DNA of 64,000 bases from positions 4,946,501 to 5,010,500 of the forward strand of contig JAWKZW010000001.1 of the NCBI GenBank assembly GCA_041395725.1. Direction: 5' to 3'. The DNA comes from Gammaproteobacteria bacterium. GTDB lineage: Bacteria; Pseudomonadota; Gammaproteobacteria; Pseudomonadales; Pseudohongiellaceae. Positions 25,928 through 34,702 of the stretch are shown here, piece by piece; position 1 is the first letter of the stretch; each line of letters opens with the position of its first letter. Both the position numbers and the translations under genes were made by a program. The notes under the pieces were generated by a model that saw nothing but the letters and a program-made list of their open reading frames with translations, did not search any database and was not told where the DNA came from.

Positions 25928-27415
25928 TCATGTGCCACAAAAAGTCTGCCGGACTCTCTCACCGGGTTCGGGAGGCTGACGGTAATCCTCATAATCTTCG
26001 GCAGCGCTCTGTAATGGGCGCGTCGGCTCATCCGCATAAGGCTCGGCCAGGACGTCCAGCAAACTAAAAAACCGGGAGTAATCAGCTTGCGCTTCCGCTG
26101 CCGACAAGGCGGCCTCGACTCGATGATTACGGGGAATGACCGCCGGATTACTGGCGCGCATCAGGGAAAAAGCAGACTCGCGGGGCCGGTCATTGAGCTC
26201 AAGCCGTTGCTGCCAGCGCTCCCACCAGTTCTGCATTTCCTCTGTCTGGAAAAACTCGTTGCCTGTCGGAGTGTCGGCAATCAGATCCCGGAAAGTGTTG
26301 GTGTAATCGGCCCGCTGACGCTGCATCATGTCCAGCAGTTCATCAGCCAGCGACTCGTCTTCTGGCCGTTCGCCGAACAGTCCCAGCTTACTCCGCAACA
26401 TGGCCAGCCGTGCCTGATGAAAAAGCGCGTCAAAAGAATCGATCATCTCCCCTGCCCTGGTCGCCGCTTCCTCGACATCATCGTGTAAAAGCGGCAGCAA
26501 GGCCTCAGCTAAACGGGTCAGGTTCCACTTTACGATATACGGCTGGTTGCCGTAGGCATAGCGCCCGGCATGATCAATGGAACTGAACACGGTCGCGGGA
26601 TCATACTCGTCCATGAAGGCACAGGGACCGTAGTCGATGGTTTCGCCGGAGATGGTCATGTTGTCGGTGTTCATCACACCGTGGATGAAGCCGACTCGCA
26701 ACCAGTCCACCACCAGCGAAATCTGCTTCTCCATGACGGCTTTGATCAGTTCAAGGTAGGGCTGATCGGAGTGTTGCAGAGGCGGATAGTGACGGGCGAT
26801 GGCGTAATCGGCCAGTTGCTGCAGTCCGCTGTTATCCCGCTGGGCCGCAAGGTGTTCAAAGGTACCAACCCGCAGGTGGCTGGCAGCGGTGCGGGTGAGA
26901 ATGGCGCCGGGCAGAACCGACTCCCGGTACACCTCTTCACCAGTCGTCACCACCGCCAGGCTGCGCGTGGTCGCTATCCCCAGTGTATGCATGGCTTCGC
27001 TGATCAGGTATTCCCGCAACATGGGACCAAGTGCCGCGCGTCCGTCGCCGCCGCGGCCGAACGGAGTCCTGCCCGAGCCTTTAAACTGAATATCGACCCG
27101 CTCACCCCCGGGGGTCAGGTGCTCACCGATCAGATGAGCGCGCCCGTCCCCCAGCTGGGTGAAGTAGCCGAACTGGTGGCCTGAATAAGCCTGCGCAATG
27201 GGCTCCGCACCGTCCGGCAGGCGGTTACCGGCAAAGAGCTGGGCCAGATCGTCCTCGGAAAGATCGGCCAGCGGCAGACCCAGCTCCGCGGCCAACTGGC
27301 GATTATTGACCACCACACGGGGCTGGCTTACCGGTGTCGGACTCAGGCGCGCGTAGAACCGCTCCGGCAATCTCGCGTAAGTATTGTCAAATCGCCACCC
27401 TTGTCTTTCCTGCAT
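25928..27415 (-). CDS. selO: Protein adenylyltransferase SelO
   Basis: Pseudokinase-fold enzyme that transfers AMP to serine, threonine or tyrosine of proteins and takes part in redox responses. The 495-residue product has the SelO landmarks SGHQFGYFTQLGDGRA, FKGSGRTPFGRGGDGRAALG, HGVMNTDNM and IDYGPCAFMD. It ends FCGT, with an ordinary TGT cysteine where some eukaryotic homologues use selenocysteine. The ATG at 27415 has AGGGTGA before it; a GTG three codons upstream is the alternative. Confidence 0.94.
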   Translation of the reverse strand: MQERQGWRFDNTYARLPERFYARLSPTPVSQPRVVVNNRQLAAELGLPLADLSEDDLAQLFAGNRLPDGAEPIAQAYSGHQFGYFTQLGDGRAHLIGEHLTPGGERVDIQFKGSGRTPFGRGGDGRAALGPMLREYLISEAMHTLGIATTRSLAVVTTGEEVYRESVLPGAILTRTAASHLRVGTFEHLAAQRDNSGLQQLADYAIARHYPPLQHSDQPYLELIKAVMEKQISLVVDWLRVGFIHGVMNTDNMTISGETIDYGPCAFMDEYDPATVFSSIDHAGRYAYGNQPYIVKWNLTRLAEALLPLLHDDVEEAATRAGEMIDSFDALFHQARLAMLRSKLGLFGERPEDESLADELLDMMQRQRADYTNTFRDLIADTPTGNEFFQTEEMQNWWERWQQRLELNDRPRESAFSLMRASNPAVIPRNHRVEAALSAAEAQADYSRFFSLLDVLAEPYADEPTRPLQSAAEDYEDYRQPPEPGERVRQTFCGT

Positions 27416-27500
27416 GCTGGTCACCCTGATAGAACATGAACATTTATGAGGCTCTGTGGAACAGAATTCTCCACCGAGATCGGCTTCATGTACAGCGGGT

Positions 27501-27557
27501 CAGGGAACCTCTGATTTAGCACCACAATGCTCCGGTATTCAATCAGAGGCTCCTTGA
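27501..27557. repeat. Short inverted repeat with the MITE-type ends
   Basis: CAGGGAACCTCTGATT (27501-27516) and AATCAGAGGCTCCTTG (27541-27556) form a 57-base hairpin whose arms match the ends of the 265-base element at 14153. Only a small core is left, so it is a minimal or deleted form of the same family. It lies in the 334-base gap upstream of selO, which otherwise holds the terminator listed next and no gene. Confidence 0.65.
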
Positions 27558-27639
27558 CTGCCAGCCTGGCAGAATTCCAGCTCATAAACTTACAAAAAGT
27601 TAGATAAATTAAGGACGGATTTGTTTTCCAGTGATAATA

Positions 27640-27672
27640 AAGGGGCAGAAAATACATCTGCCCCTTCTTCTC
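27640..27672 (-). terminator. Rho-independent terminator
   Basis: Perfect 10-bp stem AAGGGGCAGA/TCTGCCCCTT with a 7-base loop (27640-27666), followed on the minus strand by TTATTATC and on the plus strand by CTTCTTC. It lies about 85 bases after the stop of the minus-strand secreted-protein gene and would end its transcript. Confidence 0.7.
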
Positions 27673-27749
27673 TATCCAGCTGTCCCGGTTATTGCTGATC
27701 GAGCCTCACTGCGGCCCGGTTGGTAGTTGTGCAGAGCAGGCGCTGATTG

Positions 27750-28748
27750 CTATTCCTCATCCCCCAGAGCCGATTGTGGTATTCCATTTTCATCCAGGCC
27801 TTCGACGTCGTAGCGACGCCAGCCTGCCAGGATGCCCGTCAGGCCATGATTGCCTTCGTGACAGGCGTACTCGTAAATTGGATCTGTTATCCGCCGCATG
27901 GGCAGTCGGGCCGACCAGGGCAGATCCCAGCTTAGCGGATCTTCAACCGTGAAGTCGTAATCCAGGGTATTCTGGTCAACCCACGTAAAGCGCTCCACCA
28001 CATGCAATGACGGGGACGTATTACGCCAGCCGTACCAATAGTAGAAGCCTCCTCTGGTATCAATAACCAGAGTGTCGCCTTCCCAGCGGGCGATGGAGTC
28101 GCCTTCCCATTTTGGCTGTTGCACAGTGTGCTCGCTGGCGAAGGGAATTATTCTGGCAGCGTGAATCATCTCGCTGAGGATCATGACATGGTCCCTGGTC
28201 TGCACCAGCTGCATGTTGTTGTTATAGGAGCCTGAAATCATCGGCGGACCGGTACGGGCATTGACTATACAGCGGTCATTGAGGGTACGCGCCTCCGGCC
28301 CGGCACTGAGCCGGCGCATTTCGTTGATCTCGGCGTTCCTGGCGCGCCCTGCTTCATTGAGCGGTGGCAAGCGGCCGTTGGGTGGATCGTAAACCAGCGA
28401 GGTGCGCAGGTCCGCGACGGTCTCGCTGCCACGCTCATACCAGAACTCGTTATAGGAAATCACGCCCGGCGGGTATCCCGCACCACCGACCGAGTCGATG
28501 ATCAGGTCGCGGTTCTGGCGACGGTTTTCGTAAGCCTCCCATTCTTTCGCCTCTTCCGGCGTCAGGGTCGGCCGGTCAGCCAGTTCCGGCGGACGCTCCA
28601 GGGGTGTGATGGTGCGAAATGTATAGGTGCCCTGCAGGTCCGGAAATCCATACTCCGTGCGGGGGACGTCAGCGGACTGGGCCAGTGCAGTGGAGACTGC
28701 AAGAGTGGTGGTAATGGCACCCAGCAGGGTTAGCGCGGGATTTTTCAT
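27750..28748 (-). CDS. Secreted protein of unknown function
   Basis: 332-residue exported protein with a signal peptide (about 1-24, VSTALAQSADV). The mature part opens with a conserved-looking TEYGFPDLQGTYTF and later WEGDTLVIDTRGGF, FTWVDQNTLDYDFTVEDP and EYACHEGNHGLTGIL near the end. Proteins with this layout occur in many copies in marine gammaproteobacteria, but I know of no assigned function. The ATG at 28748 has a near-perfect AAGGAGG before it; the longer frame upstream is rejected. Confidence 0.8.
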   Translation of the reverse strand: MKNPALTLLGAITTTLAVSTALAQSADVPRTEYGFPDLQGTYTFRTITPLERPPELADRPTLTPEEAKEWEAYENRRQNRDLIIDSVGGAGYPPGVISYNEFWYERGSETVADLRTSLVYDPPNGRLPPLNEAGRARNAEINEMRRLSAGPEARTLNDRCIVNARTGPPMISGSYNNNMQLVQTRDHVMILSEMIHAARIIPFASEHTVQQPKWEGDSIARWEGDTLVIDTRGGFYYWYGWRNTSPSLHVVERFTWVDQNTLDYDFTVEDPLSWDLPWSARLPMRRITDPIYEYACHEGNHGLTGILAGWRRYDVEGLDENGIPQSALGDEE

Positions 28749-29122
28749 GGGATCCTCCTTTTTATTATTCTCGACACCAAAATTACTCGCCTCGGCAGCA
28801 AATTGAAAGACCTCTCGGTCGACAACATTCTGCTGCACTGCTGCCAGCGGCCGGCCGAGAAACCGTAGAGGTGATCTGCGGCCGATCCGCAGGGCGATGT
28901 GCCGTGATGAACAAGTGGTGCGACGACACGCTTTCTGCGCGCAATTGCGGACAACAGCGAATGCCTGAACTGCAGACCCGCCAAGCCCTACAACGTGGTG
29001 GAGCTGCCGTGTGTCGATTGGCTCCAGCGGTTTGTGTAGAGGCTTATATTGACCGATTCAATGGTGTATTGTGAGTTTCTCAACGGCCTGGGCCGTAACC
29101 TGATAGATAATGAGGCCCGATC
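28749..29122. other. Intergenic region with a protein-like orphan frame
   Basis: 374 bases between divergent genes. From 28908 to the TAG at 29037-29039 a 43-codon frame without a start reads like the tail of a real protein (SECLNCRPAKPYNVVEL, then PCVDWLQRFV). It is preceded by a TGA in frame. It may be the 3' remnant of a lost gene. No promoter could be assigned. Confidence 0.3.
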
Positions 29123-29608
29123 ATGCGTGCTGATCGTTTGTTGCTTGGACTCTCCATGCTTTTTGCCGGTGCCGTCAATGGCGCCGAGCAATCGACCGAC
29201 CCCCGGACTGAAATCGCCACGGTGCTGGACGCCTACCATGCGGCAGCGGCCGACGGCGACTGGGCCCGTTATTTCGACCTGATGAGTGATGACGGCGTTT
29301 TCCTGGGGACCGATGCCGGTGAGCGCTGGCCCAAGGCGGAGTTCCAGGCCTATGCCCAATCCCGCAGCGGCTGGGTCTACCGGCCCCTGGAGCGACATCT
29401 GAACCTGACCCCGGACGGCAACAGCGCCTGGTTCGACGAACTGCTGGACAGTGCGAATTTCGGCACAGCAAGAGGCACAGGAGTGCTGATCAGAACGGCG
29501 GCCGGCTGGAAGATTTCCCAGTACAACCTGACCCTGCCCATTCCCAACGCACTGATCCGTGATATAACCGACACCATCAAGAACTTTGAATCCGCTGGCA
29601 CACAGTAA
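29123..29608 (+). CDS. SnoaL/DUF4440-like secreted protein (NTF2 fold)
   Basis: 161-residue exported protein. Signal peptide about 1-20 (MLFAGAVNGAE). The mature part has the NTF2-like pattern: VLDAYHAAAADGDWARYFDLMSDD, followed by VFLGTDAGERW and, at the end, GVLIRTAAGWKISQYNLTLPIPN. Members of this fold serve as ligand-binding or small enzymes; no catalytic residues stand out. It precedes the NYN gene by 36 bases and could share its transcript. Confidence 0.8.
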   Translation: MRADRLLLGLSMLFAGAVNGAEQSTDPRTEIATVLDAYHAAAADGDWARYFDLMSDDGVFLGTDAGERWPKAEFQAYAQSRSGWVYRPLERHLNLTPDGNSAWFDELLDSANFGTARGTGVLIRTAAGWKISQYNLTLPIPNALIRDITDTIKNFESAGTQ

Positions 29609-29644
29609 CCGCTGCCAGCCTGAAACTGACCAGGCAATCTGACC

Positions 29645-30349
29645 ATGAGTGAACTGAAACAGAAAATAGCACTGTTTATCGATGCCGATAATGCGCCGGC
29701 CGGGAAATTTGATGCAGTCCTCAGCGAAGTTGCCAAGTACGGCGTGGTCACCATTCGCAAGGCCTATGGAAACTGGAAGTCACCCACCTTGAAAAAATGG
29801 GAGGAACTTCTACACGAATACGCCATTCAACCCATCCAGCAATACGACCTGACCAAGGGAAAAAACGCGTCGGACATTGCCCTGGTCATCGACGCTCTGG
29901 ACGTCATGTACACCAAGGATATCGATGTCATGTGCTTCGTTTCTTCCGACTGCGACTTTACGCCGTTGGTGACCCGGGTTCTGGCCGAGGGAAAAGTGGT
30001 GCTGGGGTTTGGTGAACGCAAGACCCCTTCCCCGTTCGTGAACGCCTGTTCGCGGTTTCTCTATCTGGACGAGGAGAAAAAGGCGGCCAAGGTCAATACC
30101 CGGCCCAGGAGTGTCAAGTCAGATTCCAGACTCATCAACCTGTTACGGGCCGCCATCGAAGCCAACGAAGATGACGAGGGCTGGGCAGCACTCGGCCCGG
30201 TAGGATCGCACATCTCCAACCAGTCTTCCTTTGACAGCAGAAATTACGGATTCAAAAACCTCAGCAGCCTGCTGAAAGCCATCGATCTGTTTGAGATAAA
30301 GCGTGGCCCTGGCAATTCCTATCTGGTCCGGGATGCGCGAAAAAAATAA
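29645..30349 (+). CDS. NYN (LabA-like PIN) domain protein with C-terminal LOTUS domain
   Basis: 234-residue cytoplasmic protein. Residues about 8-145 are a NYN/PIN-fold nuclease-like domain: FIDADNAPAG, KNASDIALVIDALD and VSSDCDFTPLVTRV supply the acidic metal-binding residues. Residues about 158-232 (LINLLRAAIEANEDDEGWAAL to YGFKNLSSLLKAI) are an OST-HTH/LOTUS domain that binds RNA. The pair fits the bacterial LabA-like family, probably an RNA-processing or RNA-binding nuclease. Targets unknown. Confidence 0.88.
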   Translation: MSELKQKIALFIDADNAPAGKFDAVLSEVAKYGVVTIRKAYGNWKSPTLKKWEELLHEYAIQPIQQYDLTKGKNASDIALVIDALDVMYTKDIDVMCFVSSDCDFTPLVTRVLAEGKVVLGFGERKTPSPFVNACSRFLYLDEEKKAAKVNTRPRSVKSDSRLINLLRAAIEANEDDEGWAALGPVGSHISNQSSFDSRNYGFKNLSSLLKAIDLFEIKRGPGNSYLVRDARKK

Positions 30350-30744
30350 CCTGCACTGAAGTATCTACGTTATATCCCTGTGGCGAAGTTGATAAGAATA
30401 TCAAGCGACGGGCTGCGATTGCCTGCCCCGGAAACGGAGACTCGCTGTCAGCCCGGCCTTTAAAACTGAAGGCTTTTTTGTTATACTTCGCGCCTCGCCT
30501 TTTGACACAAACTCAGCCTGACTGTCGGCGGTTCTGGAACGATAATCAGTTATCACCCCGGGATACCGCGAAGAAATCAGGTTTTAACCCCCTGATTCTA
30601 ACTGCTGCACTACGTACCAGCAGCAGTTCTGACGCGCAGCCTGCGTCTATGGAGCAGCGCCGGCAGTTATTAGCCATGCTGACAGTCCTTATTATCAGTA
30701 CCGGCATAGCGCGCAACTGAATCACCGGTTTTTACAGGAGACCC
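30350..30744. other. Leader region of the sucrose operon
   Basis: 395 bases without a convincing gene. It contains a perfect palindrome TTGATA-AGAA-TATCAA (30389-30404) and a weak terminator (next entry). A short frame at 30478-30720 has no ribosome site and an unlikely composition. ACAGGAGACCC precedes the sps ATG. Any osmotic control of the operon would be expected here, and the palindrome is the best operator candidate. Confidence 0.4.
30456..30479 (+). terminator. Weak Rho-independent terminator
   Basis: GCCTT (30456-30460) and AAGGC (30469-30473) form a 5-bp stem, followed by six Ts (30474-30479). It would end transcription from the NYN gene before the sucrose operon. The stem is short, so the call is tentative. 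Confidence 0.45.
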
Positions 30745-32886
30745 ATGTCTACGGACAAACCACGCAGACTCTACATTGCCCTCATCAGCATCCACGGTCT
30801 GATCCGAGGCACCAATCTGGAACTCGGTCGTGACGCCGACACCGGCGGCCAGACCAAATACGTTGTAGAACTGGCACGCGCTCTCGGTGAACTGGAAGAA
30901 GTGGAGCAGGTCGATCTGATTACCCGCCGGATTGTGGATGCCGACATAAGCCCGGATTATGCCCGCCAGATCGAACCTCTTTCCGAGCATGCCCGCATCG
31001 TACGCCTGAACGCCGGGCCTGACGCCTACATTCCAAAGGAGTTGCTGTGGGATTTCATCGAGAATTTTGCCGACAACACCCTTGATTGGTTTCAGCAGCA
31101 GTCTCGTATGCCCCATCTGATTCATTCTCACTATGCAGACGCCGGGCAGGTAGGGGTGATGCTGAGCAACCTGACGGGAATCCCACTGGTCCACACTGGC
31201 CACTCCCTGGGCAGGGACAAGCGACGCCGTCTGCTGGCGACGGGAATGACCCTGGATGAAATAGACCGCGTTTACAACATGTACCGGCGTATCGAAGCCG
31301 AGGAAGACGTTCTGGCTACCGCCGATCTGCTCATCACCAGCACCCAGAATGAAATTGAAGATCAATACGAAATTTACGACTATTACAACCCGGACAGCAT
31401 GACAGTGATTCCGCCGGGCGTCGATCTGGACAAATTTCATCCCCCCGTCCTGGGCGAATCGCCACCCGCCGTGGCCAGGGACATCCGCAGATTCCTGGAC
31501 GAACCCGACAAGCCCATGATCCTTGCCCTGTCCCGACCGGATGCCCGCAAGAATGTCTCTACCCTGCTGGATGCCTTCGGGGAATCCGAACGTCTGCAGT
31601 CACTGGCAAACCTGGTGATAATCGTCGGCAATCGCGATGATATTCGAACGATGGAAGAAGGCGCCCGGACAGTTCTGACCGAACTGCTGGTTTCGGTCGA
31701 TTACCATGACCTGTACGGAAAAATCGCCATTCCCAAGCATCACGAGTCAGATGAAGTACCTGGTATTTATCGACTGGCAGCCAGATCCGGCGGTGTTTTT
31801 GTCAACCCGGCACTGACCGAACCATTCGGGTTGACCATTCTTGAAGCATCGGCCAGCGGGGTCCCCGTCGTTGCGACTGAAAACGGTGGCCCGGTGGATA
31901 TCATTAAAAACTGTGAAAACGGAATTCTGATAGACCCGCTCAACAAGGCCGCCATGACAGAGGCGTTGATCAAACTGCTGGAGGAAAATTTCACCTGGCG
32001 GCAGTGCTCCACCAACGGCCTTGACAACATCCCCAGATTTTATTCCTGGGCCGCCCATGCGAAAACCTATCTGGCGCGAATCGATCCACTGCTCGATAAA
32101 GTCCCGCTGCTGCCCAAGATCCCCAAAACCAGACGCCCGATGGAGAAGCACAACAAGGCCATCTTTACGGACATTGACCAGAATCTGCTGGGTGATGTGG
32201 ATGCGCTGGCAGACTTTCGCAACTTTCTGAAAGAACACCGCAGCACCACAACCTTTGGCATCACCACGGCCCGGCGTCTTGACTCAGCCCTCACGGCGCT
32301 GAAGCAGTACGATATCCCCATGCCGGATATTCTGATCACCAGCCTGGGGACTGAGATCTACTACGCTCCCAAATTGACACCAAGCACAAACTGGCAGAAT
32401 CACGTGGATCATCTCTGGAACCGCAGGAATATTCTCCGCTTGCTGGATGGCTTGCCGGGCCTTACGCTGCAGGAAGCCGATCAGCAGAGTGATTTTAAGC
32501 TGTCCTATGTGCTCGACACGAAAGCGGCTGAGACACCGTCGGTACATGACATTCATACTCTGCTTCGCAAGGGTGAGCATTCCGTAAACGTGATTTTTTC
32601 TTTCGGGAGATATATCGACATTGTCCCGATTCGAGCCTCAAAGGGGCTGGCTCTGCGCTATATTTCCTCGCTGTGGCATATCCCCCTGAATCACATCCTG
32701 GTGGCCGGAGGCTCGGGAGCCGACGAAGATATAATGCGTGGTAACACTCTTGCCGTGGTGGTTGCCAATCGGCAGGAGGAAGAATTGTCGGACCTGATTG
32801 ATATAGACCGCATTTATTTTACCCAGAAGCCCTATGCCAGCGGCATTCTCGAGGCAATCGAGCACTACGATTTCCTCAACATCTGA
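30745..32886 (+). CDS. sps: Sucrose-phosphate synthase (GT4) with C-terminal HAD domain
   Basis: Makes sucrose-6-phosphate from UDP- or ADP-glucose and fructose-6-phosphate. Residues 1-450 are the GT4 synthase: GLIRGTNLELGRDADTGGQ, VHTGHSLGRDK, FALSRPDARKN-like donor loop, and EPFGLTILEASASGVPVVAT. Residues about 460-713 resemble sucrose-phosphate phosphatase, but the first HAD motif reads FTDIDQNLL, with the conserved threonine replaced by N, so the domain is probably structural. A separate intact phosphatase follows 14 bases later. First gene of the four-gene sucrose operon. Confidence 0.92.
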   Translation: MSTDKPRRLYIALISIHGLIRGTNLELGRDADTGGQTKYVVELARALGELEEVEQVDLITRRIVDADISPDYARQIEPLSEHARIVRLNAGPDAYIPKELLWDFIENFADNTLDWFQQQSRMPHLIHSHYADAGQVGVMLSNLTGIPLVHTGHSLGRDKRRRLLATGMTLDEIDRVYNMYRRIEAEEDVLATADLLITSTQNEIEDQYEIYDYYNPDSMTVIPPGVDLDKFHPPVLGESPPAVARDIRRFLDEPDKPMILALSRPDARKNVSTLLDAFGESERLQSLANLVIIVGNRDDIRTMEEGARTVLTELLVSVDYHDLYGKIAIPKHHESDEVPGIYRLAARSGGVFVNPALTEPFGLTILEASASGVPVVATENGGPVDIIKNCENGILIDPLNKAAMTEALIKLLEENFTWRQCSTNGLDNIPRFYSWAAHAKTYLARIDPLLDKVPLLPKIPKTRRPMEKHNKAIFTDIDQNLLGDVDALADFRNFLKEHRSTTTFGITTARRLDSALTALKQYDIPMPDILITSLGTEIYYAPKLTPSTNWQNHVDHLWNRRNILRLLDGLPGLTLQEADQQSDFKLSYVLDTKAAETPSVHDIHTLLRKGEHSVNVIFSFGRYIDIVPIRASKGLALRYISSLWHIPLNHILVAGGSGADEDIMRGNTLAVVVANRQEEELSDLIDIDRIYFTQKPYASGILEAIEHYDFLNI

Positions 32887-32900
32887 CCGGCACATCATTC

Positions 32901-33815
32901 ATGACTTCTCGCTATCTGCTCTGTACCGACCTCGATCGCACGCTGATTCCAAACGGATCTCAGCCGGAGTCACCCCTGGCGCGAGAACTTTTCCGGCGGC
33001 TCGTTGGGAGACCGGAATTACAACTGGCCTATGTCAGTGGGCGCAGTCTTGCACTGGTGCAGGAAGCCATTGACAGCTGGCAATTACCCTGCCCGGATTT
33101 TATTCTCGGCGATGTAGGAACCAGCATTTTTGCCGCCTCCACCGCCCTCGAGGCGGTGACGGAAGTAAAGCAGCCTTCAATGGACAGCGAAACAGACAGC
33201 GAAAGCCTTAAATGGCACCGCTGGGAGAGTTGGGACAGGGAGATCGCGCCGGACTGGAAGGGCAGATCAGGCCAGGACATCGCCGGACTGCTTAATGACA
33301 TTCCCGAGCTTGAATTACAGGAAGCCCATAAACAGAGCACCTTCAAGTCAAGTTATTATGTGGCGCTGGGCATTGATGTAGAAGAACTGCTCGATACACT
33401 GCGGAGCATTCTGTCCCGGGCGGACATTGAAGCGAGTCTGATCTGGAGCGTCGACGAAGCCGCCGCGACCGGCCTGCTCGATATACTGCCAGCCTGCGCC
33501 ACCAAGAAACATGCCATCGATTTCCTTATAGAAAACCAGCAATTTGAACTGGCCGATACCGTGTTTGCCGGTGATAGCGGCAACGACCTGCCGGTTCTTA
33601 CCAGCCCCATTCATTCGGTACTGGTTGCCAATGCCAGCCCTGCTGTGCGGGAAGCCGCCCTGCAGGAAGCCGCCCTAAGCGGGCATTCCGATGCACTGTA
33701 TATTGCGCAGGGTGGGTACCTCAACATGAATGGCAATTACGGCGCAGGAATCATCGAGGGTTTCGTGCACTACATTCCGGAAGCAGAACAATGGTTACAG
33801 GAGGAGTCACGATGA
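32901..33815 (+). CDS. spp: Sucrose-6-phosphate phosphatase
   Basis: Removes phosphate from sucrose-6-phosphate, making the synthesis irreversible. The 304-residue HAD enzyme has an intact motif I (LCTDLDRTLIP), motif II in AYVSGRSL, and motifs III-IV in CATKKHAIDFLI and FAGDSGNDLPVL. The cap domain lies at about residues 80-180. The stop overlaps the kinase start by four bases (ATGA). It complements the degenerate HAD domain of the upstream synthase. Confidence 0.9.
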   Translation: MTSRYLLCTDLDRTLIPNGSQPESPLARELFRRLVGRPELQLAYVSGRSLALVQEAIDSWQLPCPDFILGDVGTSIFAASTALEAVTEVKQPSMDSETDSESLKWHRWESWDREIAPDWKGRSGQDIAGLLNDIPELELQEAHKQSTFKSSYYVALGIDVEELLDTLRSILSRADIEASLIWSVDEAAATGLLDILPACATKKHAIDFLIENQQFELADTVFAGDSGNDLPVLTSPIHSVLVANASPAVREAALQEAALSGHSDALYIAQGGYLNMNGNYGAGIIEGFVHYIPEAEQWLQEESR

Positions 33816-34702
33816 CAGCCAGGCCCGTTCTGTTCGGCGAAATTCTCTACGACCATTTTCCGGATGGCCAGGCTGTGCTCGGCGGCGCCCCCTTCAATGT
33901 AGCCTGGCACTTGCAGGCCTTTGGTGCCGCACCGCTGATACTTTCCCGCATCGGAGACGACGGGCCAGGCCAGCGGGCAATCAAAACCATGCAGGCATGG
34001 GGCATGACTACAGAGGGGGTCCAGATCGACGGGGATCACCCCACCGGCATGGTGAATATTACCCTGACTGGCACTGAACCCAGTTACGACATTGTCGAGC
34101 ACCAGGCCTATGACTATATAGACCGCAGGCAGCTGCCTGCCCTGGATGAGCACAGCATCCTTTACCATGGCAGCCTCGCCTGCCGCGGAGAAGACTCAAG
34201 AACCGCCCTCGACTACCTGAGTTCCCGGCAGGCACTTCCTCGCTTCGTGGATATCAACCTGCGAAAACCACACTACAATCCAACCGAGATTCTCGAATTG
34301 ATACAAGGAGCAACCTGGCTGAAGCTTAACGAAGCCGAATTTCTGGAAGTCTTTGCAAGCACGCCGGATTCTGCGCAGGCCATCGCAGTGCGCATGGATG
34401 ATCTTGATCTGAAAACTTTGGTAATAACGCGAGGCGAGCACGGTGCCGAAGTAATAACCAGCAATGGATCAAAGTGCACCGTAAAACCTGCCCGACTAAC
34501 GAACGTGAAAGACAGTGTCGGCGCTGGCGACGCTTTTAGCAGCGTGCTGTTGCTGGGGCAGGTAAAAGGATGGGATCTGGAGCAGACTCTTTGCCGGGCG
34601 CATGATTTCGCCGAGGCAATCCTGGGGATACGCGGCGCCACCCTGAACGACATGGATTTTTATCGCTCATTCAAATTAAGCTGGGGGCTCAAAGGAAACT
34701 GA
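33812..34702 (+). CDS. fruK: Fructokinase (PfkB family)
   Basis: 296-residue ribokinase-type sugar kinase, here expected to phosphorylate fructose to fructose-6-phosphate for reuse by the synthase after sucrose cleavage. PfkB motifs: LGGAPFNVAWHLQAFG near the start, and KDSVGAGDAFSSVLLLG with the catalytic aspartate. ATG 33812 is preceded by ACAGGAGGAG and lies in the stop of spp. In halotolerant methanotrophs the same gene order (sps-spp-fruK-ams) is known. Confidence 0.88.
   Translation: MTARPVLFGEILYDHFPDGQAVLGGAPFNVAWHLQAFGAAPLILSRIGDDGPGQRAIKTMQAWGMTTEGVQIDGDHPTGMVNITLTGTEPSYDIVEHQAYDYIDRRQLPALDEHSILYHGSLACRGEDSRTALDYLSSRQALPRFVDINLRKPHYNPTEILELIQGATWLKLNEAEFLEVFASTPDSAQAIAVRMDDLDLKTLVITRGEHGAEVITSNGSKCTVKPARLTNVKDSVGAGDAFSSVLLLGQVKGWDLEQTLCRAHDFAEAILGIRGATLNDMDFYRSFKLSWGLKGN

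Noticed and set aside
25928..27415. Selenocysteine in SelO
   Set aside because: The C-terminal residue before GT is encoded by TGT, an ordinary cysteine codon.
30478..30720. 80-codon frame in front of the sucrose operon
   Set aside because: No ribosome site, overlaps a terminator, and composition is unlike a protein.
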